Assembly (NCBI GenBank): GCA_951394045.1
Contig: OX595985.1
Span: 5,792,311-5,856,310, forward strand
DNA: 64,000 nt
Direction: 5' to 3'
From: Nitzschia sp. DOCU1
Taxonomy: Eukaryota > Bacillariophyta > Bacillariophyceae > Bacillariales > Bacillariaceae
Shown: positions 28,610 through 38,766 of the stretch, in pieces
Position numbering within the stretch: position 1 is the first letter of the stretch
How the letters are laid out: the number at the start of each line of letters is the position of its first letter
Notes under the pieces: model-generated
Seen by the model: only the letters and a program-made list of their open reading frames with translations
What the model was told of the DNA's origin: nothing
Databases searched by the model: none
Position numbers and translations under genes: made by a program

Positions 28610-28705
28610 CGAAGAGTGATCTGGACCATGAACGTCGATGGAGGTGAATGCTCATCCTGTGCATGATACTGAATAAGAAGGTAATTCGTGAAATTGGCAA
28701 CTTTA
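28610..28705 (+). repeat. Repeat shared with 33473-33570
   Basis: GACGAAGAGTGATCTGGA, TGTTCGTCCTGTGTATGATA-like and TTGAATAAG..GTAATTCGTG stretches are common to both places, just after a coding end in each case. Possibly a duplicated gene tail and 3' UTR. Confidence 0.6.
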
Positions 28706-28966
28706 AATTTGTGACAACCTGTTTCTAATAGGTATTCGATACAACAAACGAATTATTAATCCAATTCGGAATTCGTGAAATAGATGATTTTATTTTGACA
28801 ACAGGTATTCGATACAAAAAGCGAACTTTTACTCCAAGTCGTCGGCCGTTTTCTCTATGTAATTTCTCGTATGTATTCTACCAGTAGCTGCTGAACTGCT
28901 TCCACTGCCTTCGTTCTAAGCTAAGCTAAAGCTAAGAACTAACATTACGGGAATAGATACACTTCT

Positions 28967-29122
28967 ATCTTCAGAATACTACTAGTAGTGCATGCTTTGA
29001 TAGATGAAGCTGTGGCACGAACAAAGGTAAAGCATCCCAGATATCGCAAAAGAAAACAACCCCTCCCATGGCTGCTCACTAAAACCTCGCTCTAGGAAAC
29101 GTGCCATTTTGCATCATTGTAA
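28967..29122 (-). pseudogene. C-terminal fragment of the FEN1/DDE transposase family
   Basis: Similar to 2105-2265 in the same orientation. On the minus strand it reads CKMARFLERGFSEQPWE against CKMSRFIRRGFTEQMWE of the intact transposase, then loses frame. It shows that the family has at least one older, decayed copy here besides the intact one. Confidence 0.65.
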
Positions 29123-29264
29123 TACACATAGCGCCGAAAAGGCGTCCGAGGCGCCCAAGGAATACTTCCTGCATGCCAAGACTGTTGGAAAATTAGGGGA
29201 CCACCCTTGCTCGGATCCACCGTCTGTACCCGATTTCTGGCAAATGGCACTGAAGTCAAAGTCT

Positions 29265-29774
29265 TTAGTCCACAATGTTTTCGCTGGTAGCTGTATTGTA
29301 GTTATTTGTTAGGCTTTGCAGCAGCCTCTTGCTCACGTTTCTCTTTTGACGCAACAGTTCCAAGTAGTGCAATGAGGCAGATTCATTTTCCTTGGTAATT
29401 TTGCAGTTGTAGTTTTGGGGAAAGCACATGCCGGCAGCGTCTGACCTGGTGGTACTACTAGACGGAAATGTGGCACCATGTTTTTCCTTGTCACTTGCAG
29501 CAGCAGCAGCAGAATGCCATGGATGTGCCATTATCACCTCCAGCACCTTTTCTGTTCCATAATTTTCAAACAAAGTTGTAATTAATTGGAAGAAGAAGCT
29601 ACATTCGCTTCTTGGGTGCTCTGGGACGACGGGGATGACATGGTGGTAAATGATCCAAACGATCGGTGCAACATAAAATGGGAGGGTCACCGAGAGTATG
29701 ATTGTTTGTTTCCTCATCAGAAAAGCAGCGGATCGCTTCTGCAGAATAGAACTGCCGTTGCGTGCATCGAACAT
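29265..29774 (-). CDS. Hypothetical protein with one membrane segment
   Basis: 169 residues from ATG 29774. One strong hydrophobic segment (TIILSVTLPFYVAPIVWIIY, about residues 24-43) follows a basic stretch, giving a probable signal anchor. The rest is polar with an Ala run and a HYLELLRQKRNVSKRLLQSL helix near the C-terminus. No family is recognised. It points away from the exostosin-like gene starting 358 bases to the right, so the two may share a promoter region. Reality as a gene is unproven. Confidence 0.35.
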   Translation of the reverse strand: MFDARNGSSILQKRSAAFLMRKQTIILSVTLPFYVAPIVWIIYHHVIPVVPEHPRSECSFFFQLITTLFENYGTEKVLEVIMAHPWHSAAAAASDKEKHGATFPSSSTTRSDAAGMCFPQNYNCKITKENESASLHYLELLRQKRNVSKRLLQSLTNNYNTATSENIVD

Positions 29775-30131
29775 GCCGCCGAGTGCGTAGAGGCATGAGA
29801 ATTTTTTACCGGTAGTAACTGCGCGCGCGGCGTCTTCACATCATTACTATGGTACTCACGCATCATGCCTACCTACCTTTCTGCATGCGTACCTGTGAAC
29901 CAATGGACTACGTACCTACACATGGTCCATCCACCGCTCTTTATTGTCACCACACCATTCACACCGATGCCATCATGCATTCATGCTTGCCATATCCATC
30001 AATGGACGCAATCCCATGTTGACAACCATTGCCCATGGTGTTGTTGGTAGTACTAGTAGTAGTCATCCAAACCCAGGGCTGCTGCTACTAACTAACAGCA
30101 CTACTTCTTCTTCAACGCGGGAACAACTACC

Positions 30132-31331
30132 ATGAGGTTTCGTCGTTGGAGAGGGACGCAGTACCTCTTTCTTCTCTTTGGCGTCTTCATGTCATGGACT
30201 TTGCTTTCGATGCGATTTTTTCTTGGAGGTCCAAAAAAATTCAGGGTTCCCCAATTTGACTTTGACGACGCGATGACGCCGTTCCCGGGGCAACGACGCT
30301 ATTATTCGGATCGCAATCGCCTAAAGGAATTGGTAGCACTGGGACCTCACTTTTGGACGACGCAAAGTGGCTGTCGGATTGCAAGATGGTTCTATCCAAC
30401 CCCCCATGGCGAACCTCGACTGCGGGACTGCTCGAATCAAGTACCAGAAAACATTGCGCCAAGACAGTTAACTTTGGAAACATTATCACAAGTGCAAGAC
30501 GGGGATACTATTTATGTGACGTTTCTGAATTTGCCAGACTTTGTTAATGACATGTTGGATCAACTGACGGTCAATGTTGTTGTATTGTCAGGACAAATTC
30601 AAATGGTATCCCCGAGTCCCAACCAAACCATTTTGAGTCTTCTCAATCATCCCCGAGTGCTGTATTGGTTTTGTCAAAACATACCCATGTATGGAGGCCC
30701 TGATAAGTTTCATTCCAAACTATCGCCGTTGCCGTATGGTCTCAAGGAGGTCATTCAACGGCCCGAAACATTGAATCGGCCTCTACATGCCTTTATCAGG
30801 GTGTTTATGGAGAGTTTGGACACTCCCATTGTCAAGAGTGAAACCATCTTCTCTGGCTTTGTGGCAAAGACGAATCCTTCCCGAACCAGTTTGGTGCACG
30901 AACCGGCACTACCGCCAGACGAGTTTATGCGGAGAGTGGCACAATCTCAGTACATTCTGTCGCCCAATGGTGATCGTCCCGAATGTTATCGACATTATGA
31001 AGCGATTGGATTGGGAACGATTCCTATTACCGAGTTGGATCCCTACCTATTTCGACATTTAGGCGACGCCCCCATTGTCTACAACAATACAGACTGGAAT
31101 TTGCAGAGCTTGCAATATCAATTCACCCCAACAATAAACACCACTACTACAGACACGTCCATGGTCAATCGCAATATGATACTGGAAGAGTATTGGATGG
31201 AGTATATGGATTGGACTGTGGGGCGGCGATTAACGTGGTGGAATGTGGAGGAGCATCGACCCATGCTCGTGCCTGAATTATTTCATGCTAATTTTTCAAA
31301 CAGCAGCCGGATGATACTAAAAACATTTTGA
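30132..31331 (+). CDS. Exostosin-like type II membrane glycosyltransferase
   Basis: 399 residues from ATG 30132. Basic N-terminus, membrane anchor at about 11-29, lumenal domain. The C-terminal half has QYILSPNGDRPECYRHYEAI (273-292) followed by GLGTIPI, the nucleotide-sugar-binding pattern of exostosin/GT47-like enzymes (a Pro-Gly turn, Arg, Glu-Ala, Gly-x-Ile-Pro). Short for a bifunctional exostosin, so a single transferase domain. Two N-glycosylation sites near the end (NFSNSS). It is followed at once, in another frame, by LNR repeats that may once have been its C-terminus. Acceptor unknown; Golgi location likely. Confidence 0.7.
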   Translation: MRFRRWRGTQYLFLLFGVFMSWTLLSMRFFLGGPKKFRVPQFDFDDAMTPFPGQRRYYSDRNRLKELVALGPHFWTTQSGCRIARWFYPTPHGEPRLRDCSNQVPENIAPRQLTLETLSQVQDGDTIYVTFLNLPDFVNDMLDQLTVNVVVLSGQIQMVSPSPNQTILSLLNHPRVLYWFCQNIPMYGGPDKFHSKLSPLPYGLKEVIQRPETLNRPLHAFIRVFMESLDTPIVKSETIFSGFVAKTNPSRTSLVHEPALPPDEFMRRVAQSQYILSPNGDRPECYRHYEAIGLGTIPITELDPYLFRHLGDAPIVYNNTDWNLQSLQYQFTPTINTTTTDTSMVNRNMILEEYWMEYMDWTVGRRLTWWNVEEHRPMLVPELFHANFSNSSRMILKTF

Positions 31332-31369
31332 CCTGGGCTGGCAAGCACAAGATCAGCGTATCGTTTCCA

Positions 31370-31669
31370 ATGGCGCTTACCGAGAATTGCCAAGAAGTAG
31401 CAGAACCCACTCAGTCTCCTACTCTCTCAGCGGTTAGTCTTTGTACTCCTGCCGACAAAGATGCTACGGTTACCGAACTATTTTTAATTGGGAGTGAATA
31501 TTGTGATGGAGAGCAATACATGATGGAACAGTGTGGCTATGATGGCGGTGACTGTATCCCGACTGCAATGTGACCGAGCCATCTTATATTGGAGATGGAA
31601 TGTGTGATGGAGGCCACTACATGGCGGAGGAGTGCGGCAATGACGGTGGCGACTGTCCAAGAACCTAAA
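31370..31669 (+). pseudogene. Two LNR (Lin-12/Notch-type) repeats split by a frameshift
   Basis: The first repeat ([21 protein letters not shown], ending ~31556) and the second ([20 protein letters not shown], ~31598-31657) have the Cys spacing and Asp/Gly-Gly-Asp-Cys end of LNR calcium-binding modules. They lie in different frames. Removing or adding one base near 31560 joins them, so one indel broke the pair. The stretch starts 39 bases after the stop of the exostosin-like gene. Diatom secreted and Golgi proteins often pair LNR modules with enzymes, so it could be a detached C-terminal tail of that gene. Confidence 0.65.
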
Positions 31670-32449
31670 AATGGCTACCAGTAATAGATTCTGCCAGCTC
31701 TTAGCTAGTATGTGACTCTGGCTGCTGCTAATAAATAGATTATTTGGTTCTAGTAGCTGAAAGCTAGTATGTAATAGCCAATAGAGTTATATATTCCAGC
31801 ATTCTAGTAAACGTTTTTTCGCGTTTCGTCACTGGCGGCGTGGGCACAACAAATGATACCTCCTCGTGTCAAAGAAAATTCACGTCTCACCAAGAAAGAG
31901 TCCAAGTTCCTAGCCATTTCCATCCACGACTGATTCTTGGACGTCCAGGATTGCAGGTGCATGGTCCCATACCTTGAGTCGGGCATGTATGTTGAAATTG
32001 CACAAACCCTGCCACTTCACCCCGAGCCACGGCAAAGTCTTTCACCAAGGATCCACAAGAACACAATTCGAAAGGACGACATTCGGGAGGGGAGAGCCTT
32101 GGGTCATGGGACGCGACAATAGATAGTGAGGATAATTGCGCCACCAATCCTACCAAAGTAGTCTACTATTGTTGCAGTATTATTCGAGCTCACCCGCGAA
32201 AAGTAGTAGCGATCTTGTTGTCGTAGCTGCCAATTTGTGGCACGTCGTCGATGGGAGCCCCGAGTAGCAAGGATGGTTACGGATCATCATGGTGTGTCCT
32301 CGACTGTCAGCCACTGCGAGTTGAATTGAATTGCCATTCTTAAATCGTATTGTAGTCCACGCCCTTGTACGGACGGCCACCATGACGTGGTACTGCTGGT
32401 GGTGAGGTGACGGATTTGCTACATAGGGCGCCCAGCAACAAGAATTCTC
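31670..32449. other. Spacer before the duplicated block
   Basis: TAGTA/CTAGCTAGTATGTAA-type direct repeats around 31690-31780. A minus-strand ORF (32180-32554) reaches from here into the duplicated block and has a coding-like middle, but no domain is recognised. Confidence 0.4.
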
Positions 32450-33200
32450 CATGAGCAGCACATAATGACGCCACACGATACCCTTGCCGGTACCGTCAGT
32501 CCAATAACCCCTTGGTACCGTCAATAATGGGAACCAAAAAAAAACCAAACCCATTTGTCATGACGTTGCGATTGATGAACATGATGATGATCCAGCGCCA
32601 TATATATCTTGGTGTGACTGTCGGCAACATGGCATGAATATTTGCGGTTGCATTTCCAATGGTATCCTGATAGGGGGACTCTTATGCCACCATGGTACTA
32701 TACAGACTTGCAATTGATTACCAAGGCATCTTCTTCGTTTTCCACTCTAAAAATCGTGGGGAAAATCGTTCGCCAAGCCAAGCCATTCCCACAAGGCTGG
32801 AATGGCAAGATTGGTCGCCGCCGAGCGTGACAATACTAGCGTCGACCTTGCTTTTTTCTTGATAGTAGTCGTAGCCAGGATAGTCACGACGACGACCCAC
32901 AATTCCACTGTACACACGTGTGTGCTTCTTCCGATACCCACACAAGTCGTGGCCAAGAATGTATTGCATTTGGCATTTGGGAATCAAATGTCGCTGCAGG
33001 GACGACATTTACATTTTATTCCCAGAATGTCAGTAGTAGTAGTAGTACTAAAATCAGCATGAACTTTTTTTACCCGAGACGCTGTAGTTCCCAGGTTGCG
33101 AGAGGTGGCATGGTGGGGAAAAGAAAGAAAGAGACACATGCGAATTAATTGTGGATGTTGTTGTTGTTGTTGTTGACACCATGATTCCAAACGTACCGAT
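32450..33200. repeat. Copy 1 of a ~760-bp duplicated block
   Basis: Matches 56386-57160 in the same orientation, from CATGAGCAGCACATAATGAC to ATGATTCCAAACGT. The copies differ mainly by triplet gains (extra GTA, TAA, GAT, AGT units). A minus-strand ORF starting MSSLQRHLIPKCQMQYILG (33008) is conserved in both, but its C-terminus differs through an indel. Confidence 0.85.
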
Positions 33201-33307
33201 ACGCCGTCCGTCGTTTCCAGAAAAGAAACATGAAGATCTTTTGCTCTCGTCGAGCGAGCGACACCCGGTTCTAAATTCGCAGCAGCACATTACTTTGAGA
33301 ATGAATA

Positions 33308-33488
33308 GAAACCATCCACTGCTTCGCTGCCATCTCCTGCGACTAAGCAAGACAGCAAGTCGAAAAGCAACACGCTTCCCATGGACGAGAAGGATGTCCT
33401 AGAATTGTTGTCGAGAGGCAAGCTTGAAAACCTGGATGTCATTATTGATGAGGAACACCCCAAAGAGGATAGCATTGACGAAGAGTGA
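33308..33488 (+). pseudogene. C-terminal exon or fragment of an acidic protein
   Basis: A short open stretch after TAG at 33305: KQDSKSKSNTLPMDEKDVLELL, then IIDEEHPKEDSIDEE to the stop at 33486. The codons look coding-like, and the tail shares its last bases and flank with the coiled-coil pseudogene ending at 28609. No family is recognised; the upstream part is missing or lies beyond an intron not identified here. Confidence 0.3.
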
Positions 33489-33894
33489 TCTGGACGATGA
33501 ATGGCGATGGTATGGAATGTTCGTCCTGTGTATGATATTGAATAAGTATGTAATTCGTGAAATAGATAGCTTTAAAGGTTTGGCGTTCGGTATTCCATTC
33601 CATTTTTCCGTCGATGATGTGCGCGCGCGTTTGCGAATACGGACACGCGCCGGCCAACCCCATTGCTGTCAGTTGCCAACCTTGGCCTATGCATGCCATG
33701 CTCTGCGACGACACCACACAAGTCGCTATCTCAAGCCCCGCGCGACTTGAGCACCCAAATCAGACGGCGACTCTAGCGGTTCCAAACCCCGTGTAAACGT
33801 CTGATTTTCGTACCAAGCCAGACGGTACAAAAATGACCCATCCGAACCACGAAACGAACGACGATATCGTGGCGAATTTAGTCAAGACATGCTG

Positions 33895-34541
33895 TCACCG
33901 ACGATACAACACGAGGGACAAAAACAACACCAACGAGACAATCAACCACTTCCAATAATTACTTTTCGACATGGAAGTCCGCATTCCCTCGAACTCGGTG
34001 CATGGAAGATAGAAGAGTGAACTTCTCCCGGGAAGGCGCTTTCGGAACCTCTTCAAATCGAGGTCCTTCGTGAGTTTAAGAGAGCAATCACTATGGACGC
34101 GTGCGGATACAAGGCTTGGCATGCATGGGTCCTGCTAAATTTTAGACTTGCTCTACAGATGGACGAGTGCGAAGACAACCCATCAGTCTTGGGACAAAAA
34201 GATGGAGCGCTTCCCGTTTGATGATGAAGTTCTCGCACCACACCCTGCAAAATATCAAGCTTGGAGGATCGCAACGTCGTCACAACCTCTTCTTCTTCGT
34301 CTACCAAAATATTGCGGATCGTGGTTGGACCGTCACTGGCTTCTAGCAGTAATGACGGAGGGCGGAGCAGCCAAGACGCCGGCTTGTTCCTGCTAATGCT
34401 GCTTCTGTCAGTCGGCGTTTGATTGGCGGCATGGAGAAAAAGCGAGCATGAGGAGTCCATGGCGTCCAATGCTGCTGCCAATCCAAGCGTGCCAATTGAT
34501 TCAGATGGTGGTCGCTGCAGCGTCTTGAACGAGTCCATCAC
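33895..34541 (-). pseudogene. Possible tail-anchored protein in two frames
   Basis: Two overlapping minus-strand ORFs (34541-34053 and 34122-33895). The first has DEEEEVVTTLRSSKLDILQG and a Ser/His-rich part. The second ends KSNYWKWLIVSLVLFLSLVLYRR, a C-terminal membrane anchor. A frame change at 34053-34122 would join them into a cytosolic protein with a tail anchor, as in SNAREs, but no SNARE heptads are evident. Weak support. Confidence 0.3.
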
Positions 34542-34886
34542 CGAGGGACATGACCAAGACGCCGACGACGATACTGCCGGCGGCGGTCACGTCTTGTTAC
34601 CCGAAAGCGTCAATCATCTTCGATCTGTTCCGGTTCGTCGTCCGAACGAAACGGCCATATGTAATTCGTCTAGTACTAATAGATTAGAGATGCGTAATTC
34701 GTCTATAGTACTAATAGATTAGAGATGTGTCATCCATACTCCATTGAATTTTGGCAGCCGACCGACGGCGGTGCACAATGCGCCGCATTGTTCGAATGTC
34801 ACCATATCTTTCTCAAAAATGAATATCTCAGAACTCTTTTTTGCATAAGCCTCTATCAATAGTATTCAAAGCTCTGTGCAAAAAAG
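34542..34886. other. Spacer with short direct repeat
   Basis: GTAATTCGTCTA-type direct repeat around 34660-34720 (GTAATTCGTCTAGTACTAATAG twice). Contains the promoter region of the large gene at 34887; no clear TATA or initiator was identified. Confidence 0.4.
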
Positions 34887-37800
34887 ATGTCTGAGATACA
34901 ATGTTTGGATGAAGTAATGATCTATAGAATGGTGTCCATGGTCGGACCGAGATTTCGTTTCCGTGATAGCATCGAGCGAAAACATCATCGCGCCCAAAAA
35001 ATGATTCCAAGTTTGACTAATTTGATTGCAATTATTCATGATTCAAAAGTTAATCCCGGACGCGAGACGTTTACGCGCACTTTGGAACCGCTAGACTCAA
35101 CAACAACAAACCCATGCCCGGATGTGAAACAATCTCCAAGATCATTATTGCACGAATTCTCCGAGAAGATGGCCATCAAAATAACAAAAAGAGGAACAGG
35201 ACAAACTAGACTCCGTGTTCGTCAGCAAGGCCTACTGATTTGTGCCTTGATTGCCTTTATCTGCAGTATCTCAAATATTTTTGAATTCAAACAAAATCTC
35301 ACAGGACTTTTGGATTTTGGTTTTGAAAGTCGTCATGGAAATATTTGGAGGGAATACAAGGGCCCACGCCGTTTCACTAGCCAGCAATCTGGTACTATTG
35401 GCAATCCTCCGACAAACAAGTTGTTTCCTCGGATGACAAAGGACTGTATTGCCTGGATAGTAGTGCTTGCCAGCAAGAATGCCCCAAATAGTGGTTCAGT
35501 GGAGTCGCTCCGTACTGCTGCCAAGTTGAAGGATTATTGCATGGTGATTGTCGGGATGACGAAACATAAGCCCCGGGAGTGGCAAGATCAATCGAATACA
35601 TTTTACCTGTCCATGAAGGATCAAGCTAACATCAAGCATCCCTTTGCGAAATCCATACCAACAAAAAACAGCTTGGCACAAAAAAATATTGGATACTTGT
35701 TTGCCATTCGACATGGTGCCAAGATCATTTTTGATTATGATCCTGACAGCAACATTCTCAAACCAGCACCACCCGATTTCAGCAAGGACAAATACATTCC
35801 TGTTTCACCCTTTTCGGTAAAGGCACTCGAACTTGAGGAGATGCTTGTCCGCCACTTGCCTGGTGTGGAAAGCGAGTATGCAGGTAAAGCTTTTAATCCA
35901 TACCCTCTCATGATGATGAGGATGGATGATCCATCATCCTTGGGACCTGCTGAAGAAGGGTGGTGGCCTAAAGGCTTTCCTGCCAAGCAGGACCAGAAGA
36001 ATCTGCACCCACAGCTACCGATTGATCGATTAAGAGTGGAGCTCAGAGGTGCCAGCATTAAAACGAAAAGCATCGGTGTCCTTCAGACAGTTTGTGATGG
36101 CTATCCAGACGTGGATACTGCAACCTCACAATCCAATAATCATCTTCCTTTGTCGTTCGACACTTCCAATGCTGCCAGTCGATTGCTGGTCCCACGGCAA
36201 TCCTATGCTCCGTACAATGCACAGGGGTCAGTGCACATGTATTATGCTTTTTGGGCCTTGTTTCTGCCATCTACCATTCCCAACTGTGTGGCAGATACAT
36301 GGCGCTCCTTTGTTGCACAAAGGATCTTTCAAGATCTTCATCTGGTGCTGCTATATGCTCCTCCAGTGGTTACCCGTGGCACCAAAGACAACAGTATGGA
36401 CGATGCTGATCTTCAGCAGCAAACGTTAAGCCTGTTGGCGTTTCTGGCTTCTTGGGAGGAAGAGAAACCATTGGACGGTTTCCTTCCCAGGTATGTTGAG
36501 AACTTGTACATTGCGTTATATGAAAGAAACTTCATTGACCTTGACGATGTCACAATGATGCAACAATGGCTGGATGCTCTTGTACATGTTGGATTCACGT
36601 TCCCTACATTATCCATTGAAAATGAAAAGGCTGACTTGATGATACCAATCAATCAGCCATTAATAAGAGGCCAACCATTGCGAGCATTTCCTTATTTCAA
36701 CACTGGTGGTCCTGATGGTAGCCTTACATATCCAGAATATCTCCAATCCAAAGGTGTTGAAGGAGACATGGCATTATGGCAAGAATGGCGAAATGGTGTG
36801 GATCGTTCACGGGGCCCAAAACATGCCGTTCTCAAACTCGTGATGATGACAAGGGATGAGTGGCCTCTTTTGAAAAAATGGGTGCTGTATCACGGCACAT
36901 TGATTGGGTTTCAGAATCTGTATATTCTTGATGGCAGTACTGACCCGAAATGTACGTTTTTTCTGAAGCAGATGCGAGACTCATTTGGGGTGCAGGTGAT
37001 TTTTTCGCCTGCCAATCTCAACGAGGTGGAACAAGAGTTGAGCGATATCGGAAATTGGCTTCGTGGCTCTTCGGACATTACGATAAAGTGTGATACAGAC
37101 GAATTTCTGGTGATCAAAACCAACAATGCGACCTGTGTTGTCGAGCAAGAAGAAGAAGGAGACTGTACACTGTCGCCTTTTGGAGTTTCGAGTTATCTGT
37201 CTAGTTATAAAAACATTGTTTCGGATGGGAGGCGGATGCGTGTTGGATATGTGCAAGGCTCTATCCCGTCACGAGCTCTCTGTGATCCACTGCGGAATGA
37301 TGATGATATAGGAGCGTACCGACTGACACAGGCCACTCCAGCTTCTTGGTATAAAGCCATTATGGATTCCAGAAGTTTCCAAAGTTACGACGTGGGAGGC
37401 CATTTTGGCGTTTTTTATCAGCCTTGGCAGAAGGGTCAACTGCCACCAGATCAGATTACAGAACTATCAATGTTGCATTACCATGCACGATGCATGGAGA
37501 CTGAATTGGAGAACTCACTGAAAACTCTGATCCGTCACGCTATTTATTTCACCATCGAAGCCGTATCGGCGGGTGAATCGGGAATGCTGGCACAGCTCCA
37601 GCAATATACTACACATGTAGAAGGAAGCATGCATTGCGAGGACGCCTGTAAACGGGGCGGGGGCAAAAGGCCTTCCTGTCACAAAGTCACACCGCTGGCA
37701 TCCTATTTTTCTTGCAAGGAGAAATATATTAGCGGTTTTTACCCTGCAGTGGGAAATGAAAGGACGAACCCTGACTTCAAACGATTCCTAGGCTCAGCAT

Positions 37801-37934
37801 TGGATGCATATGCTAACATTTCGGACTTTGTGATACCCAACGATGAGAATAAATATGCTGACTTCAACCTTACCAAGATGGCACTGCAAATGCTTATAAA
37901 CCAGGGTGAAACGGTGAGCAACGGCTCTTTCTAG
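34887..37934 (+). CDS. STELLO-like (DUF288) plus GT2-like fusion membrane protein
   Basis: 1015 residues if ATG 34887 is used. ATG 35169 would give 921 residues and place the membrane anchor (residues ~115-135) near the N-terminus, more usual for a Golgi type II protein. Residues ~185-290 resemble DUF288/STELLO: WIVVLASKNAP, NTFYLSMKDQ, QKNIGYLFAIRHGAKIIF and the DxD-like DYDPDSN (283-289). The C-terminal domain from ~646 resembles Glyco_tranf_2_4: LVMMTRDEWPLLKKWVLYH, LYILDGSTD, KCDTDEFL (733-740). Plant STELLO proteins act with cellulose synthase in the Golgi; a second transferase module at the C-terminus is unexpected. The middle (~300-640) also has a helical GT-like part (QRIFQDLHLVLLYAPP). 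No intron is apparent. Role: probable Golgi glycan synthesis. Confidence 0.75.
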   Translation: MSEIQCLDEVMIYRMVSMVGPRFRFRDSIERKHHRAQKMIPSLTNLIAIIHDSKVNPGRETFTRTLEPLDSTTTNPCPDVKQSPRSLLHEFSEKMAIKITKRGTGQTRLRVRQQGLLICALIAFICSISNIFEFKQNLTGLLDFGFESRHGNIWREYKGPRRFTSQQSGTIGNPPTNKLFPRMTKDCIAWIVVLASKNAPNSGSVESLRTAAKLKDYCMVIVGMTKHKPREWQDQSNTFYLSMKDQANIKHPFAKSIPTKNSLAQKNIGYLFAIRHGAKIIFDYDPDSNILKPAPPDFSKDKYIPVSPFSVKALELEEMLVRHLPGVESEYAGKAFNPYPLMMMRMDDPSSLGPAEEGWWPKGFPAKQDQKNLHPQLPIDRLRVELRGASIKTKSIGVLQTVCDGYPDVDTATSQSNNHLPLSFDTSNAASRLLVPRQSYAPYNAQGSVHMYYAFWALFLPSTIPNCVADTWRSFVAQRIFQDLHLVLLYAPPVVTRGTKDNSMDDADLQQQTLSLLAFLASWEEEKPLDGFLPRYVENLYIALYERNFIDLDDVTMMQQWLDALVHVGFTFPTLSIENEKADLMIPINQPLIRGQPLRAFPYFNTGGPDGSLTYPEYLQSKGVEGDMALWQEWRNGVDRSRGPKHAVLKLVMMTRDEWPLLKKWVLYHGTLIGFQNLYILDGSTDPKCTFFLKQMRDSFGVQVIFSPANLNEVEQELSDIGNWLRGSSDITIKCDTDEFLVIKTNNATCVVEQEEEGDCTLSPFGVSSYLSSYKNIVSDGRRMRVGYVQGSIPSRALCDPLRNDDDIGAYRLTQATPASWYKAIMDSRSFQSYDVGGHFGVFYQPWQKGQLPPDQITELSMLHYHARCMETELENSLKTLIRHAIYFTIEAVSAGESGMLAQLQQYTTHVEGSMHCEDACKRGGGKRPSCHKVTPLASYFSCKEKYISGFYPAVGNERTNPDFKRFLGSALDAYANISDFVIPNDENKYADFNLTKMALQMLINQGETVSNGSF

Positions 37935-38766
37935 GGACGACGATAAAGTACCAGCATTTGCACTTTAGGCATGCCTTGCATTTGTTACAGTGTAGATGTC
38001 CCCTGCAAAATCACATGCTACTTTCGAAATCTCTAACCATTGCTACTCTAGAATTGGGATTGGTGGCCATCTCTGAGAGAATTCAACTTATAGCAATGGT
38101 GGTTTGTCATGGTAGTTTTGTATTACTAGCTGCGCAAAGCAAAACGGCAACAAACTGATGGAATTTGAAATGAATACTCCCTTTCCAAAGGCATGTTCCA
38201 CACAATCAATTAAATGTGCCCACGAAATCAAAGTGCCATTGAGAATTCGACTTCTAGAAATGTTGCCGTCATACTTGGGGCCATTGCTCATTGAACTATA
38301 TTTCCATTTCTAGATATGCTGTGGATGTGTATTTTTCCAAATCCATTCTGCTTTGCAAGCATTGATGCTATATGGGTAGTTTGGTCAAGCCGGTCTTTGT
38401 CCCTGTCAAGTCCAATGTCCTTTTTGGCGTATTGTATTGATAGCTGGGGGTAGCTAGCTAGCTTGGAGAGAGAGCGACACAAACACACGCGCACACGATC
38501 ATGCTGGCCATTATATTTTCGTGGAGGAAGTCTTGTATCCTACCGAAATTACGTGTTTGGATGGCATTGTCGACAAGACACAACCCTGCATTATAGTGTA
38601 TTCGAGTGGCTCTGCCATATGACTGAAACTAAATCGCGAAATATTGGCCTGAGTACAATAACTGTCAACGCATATATATGAATTACTAAGAACGTTAAGT
38701 GATGCCGTCGTTGTCCTGGCCTGCCCGATTAGGATTTGCGGCAGCGCTTGGTAGTTGGTGTGGCAG
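37935..38766. other. Intergenic spacer
   Basis: No supported gene. Two imperfect repeats of a GAGAATTC.ACTT..AGAAATG/AGCAATG pattern around 38079 and 38251. Contains TAGCTAGCTAGC at 38451-38464. Confidence 0.4.
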
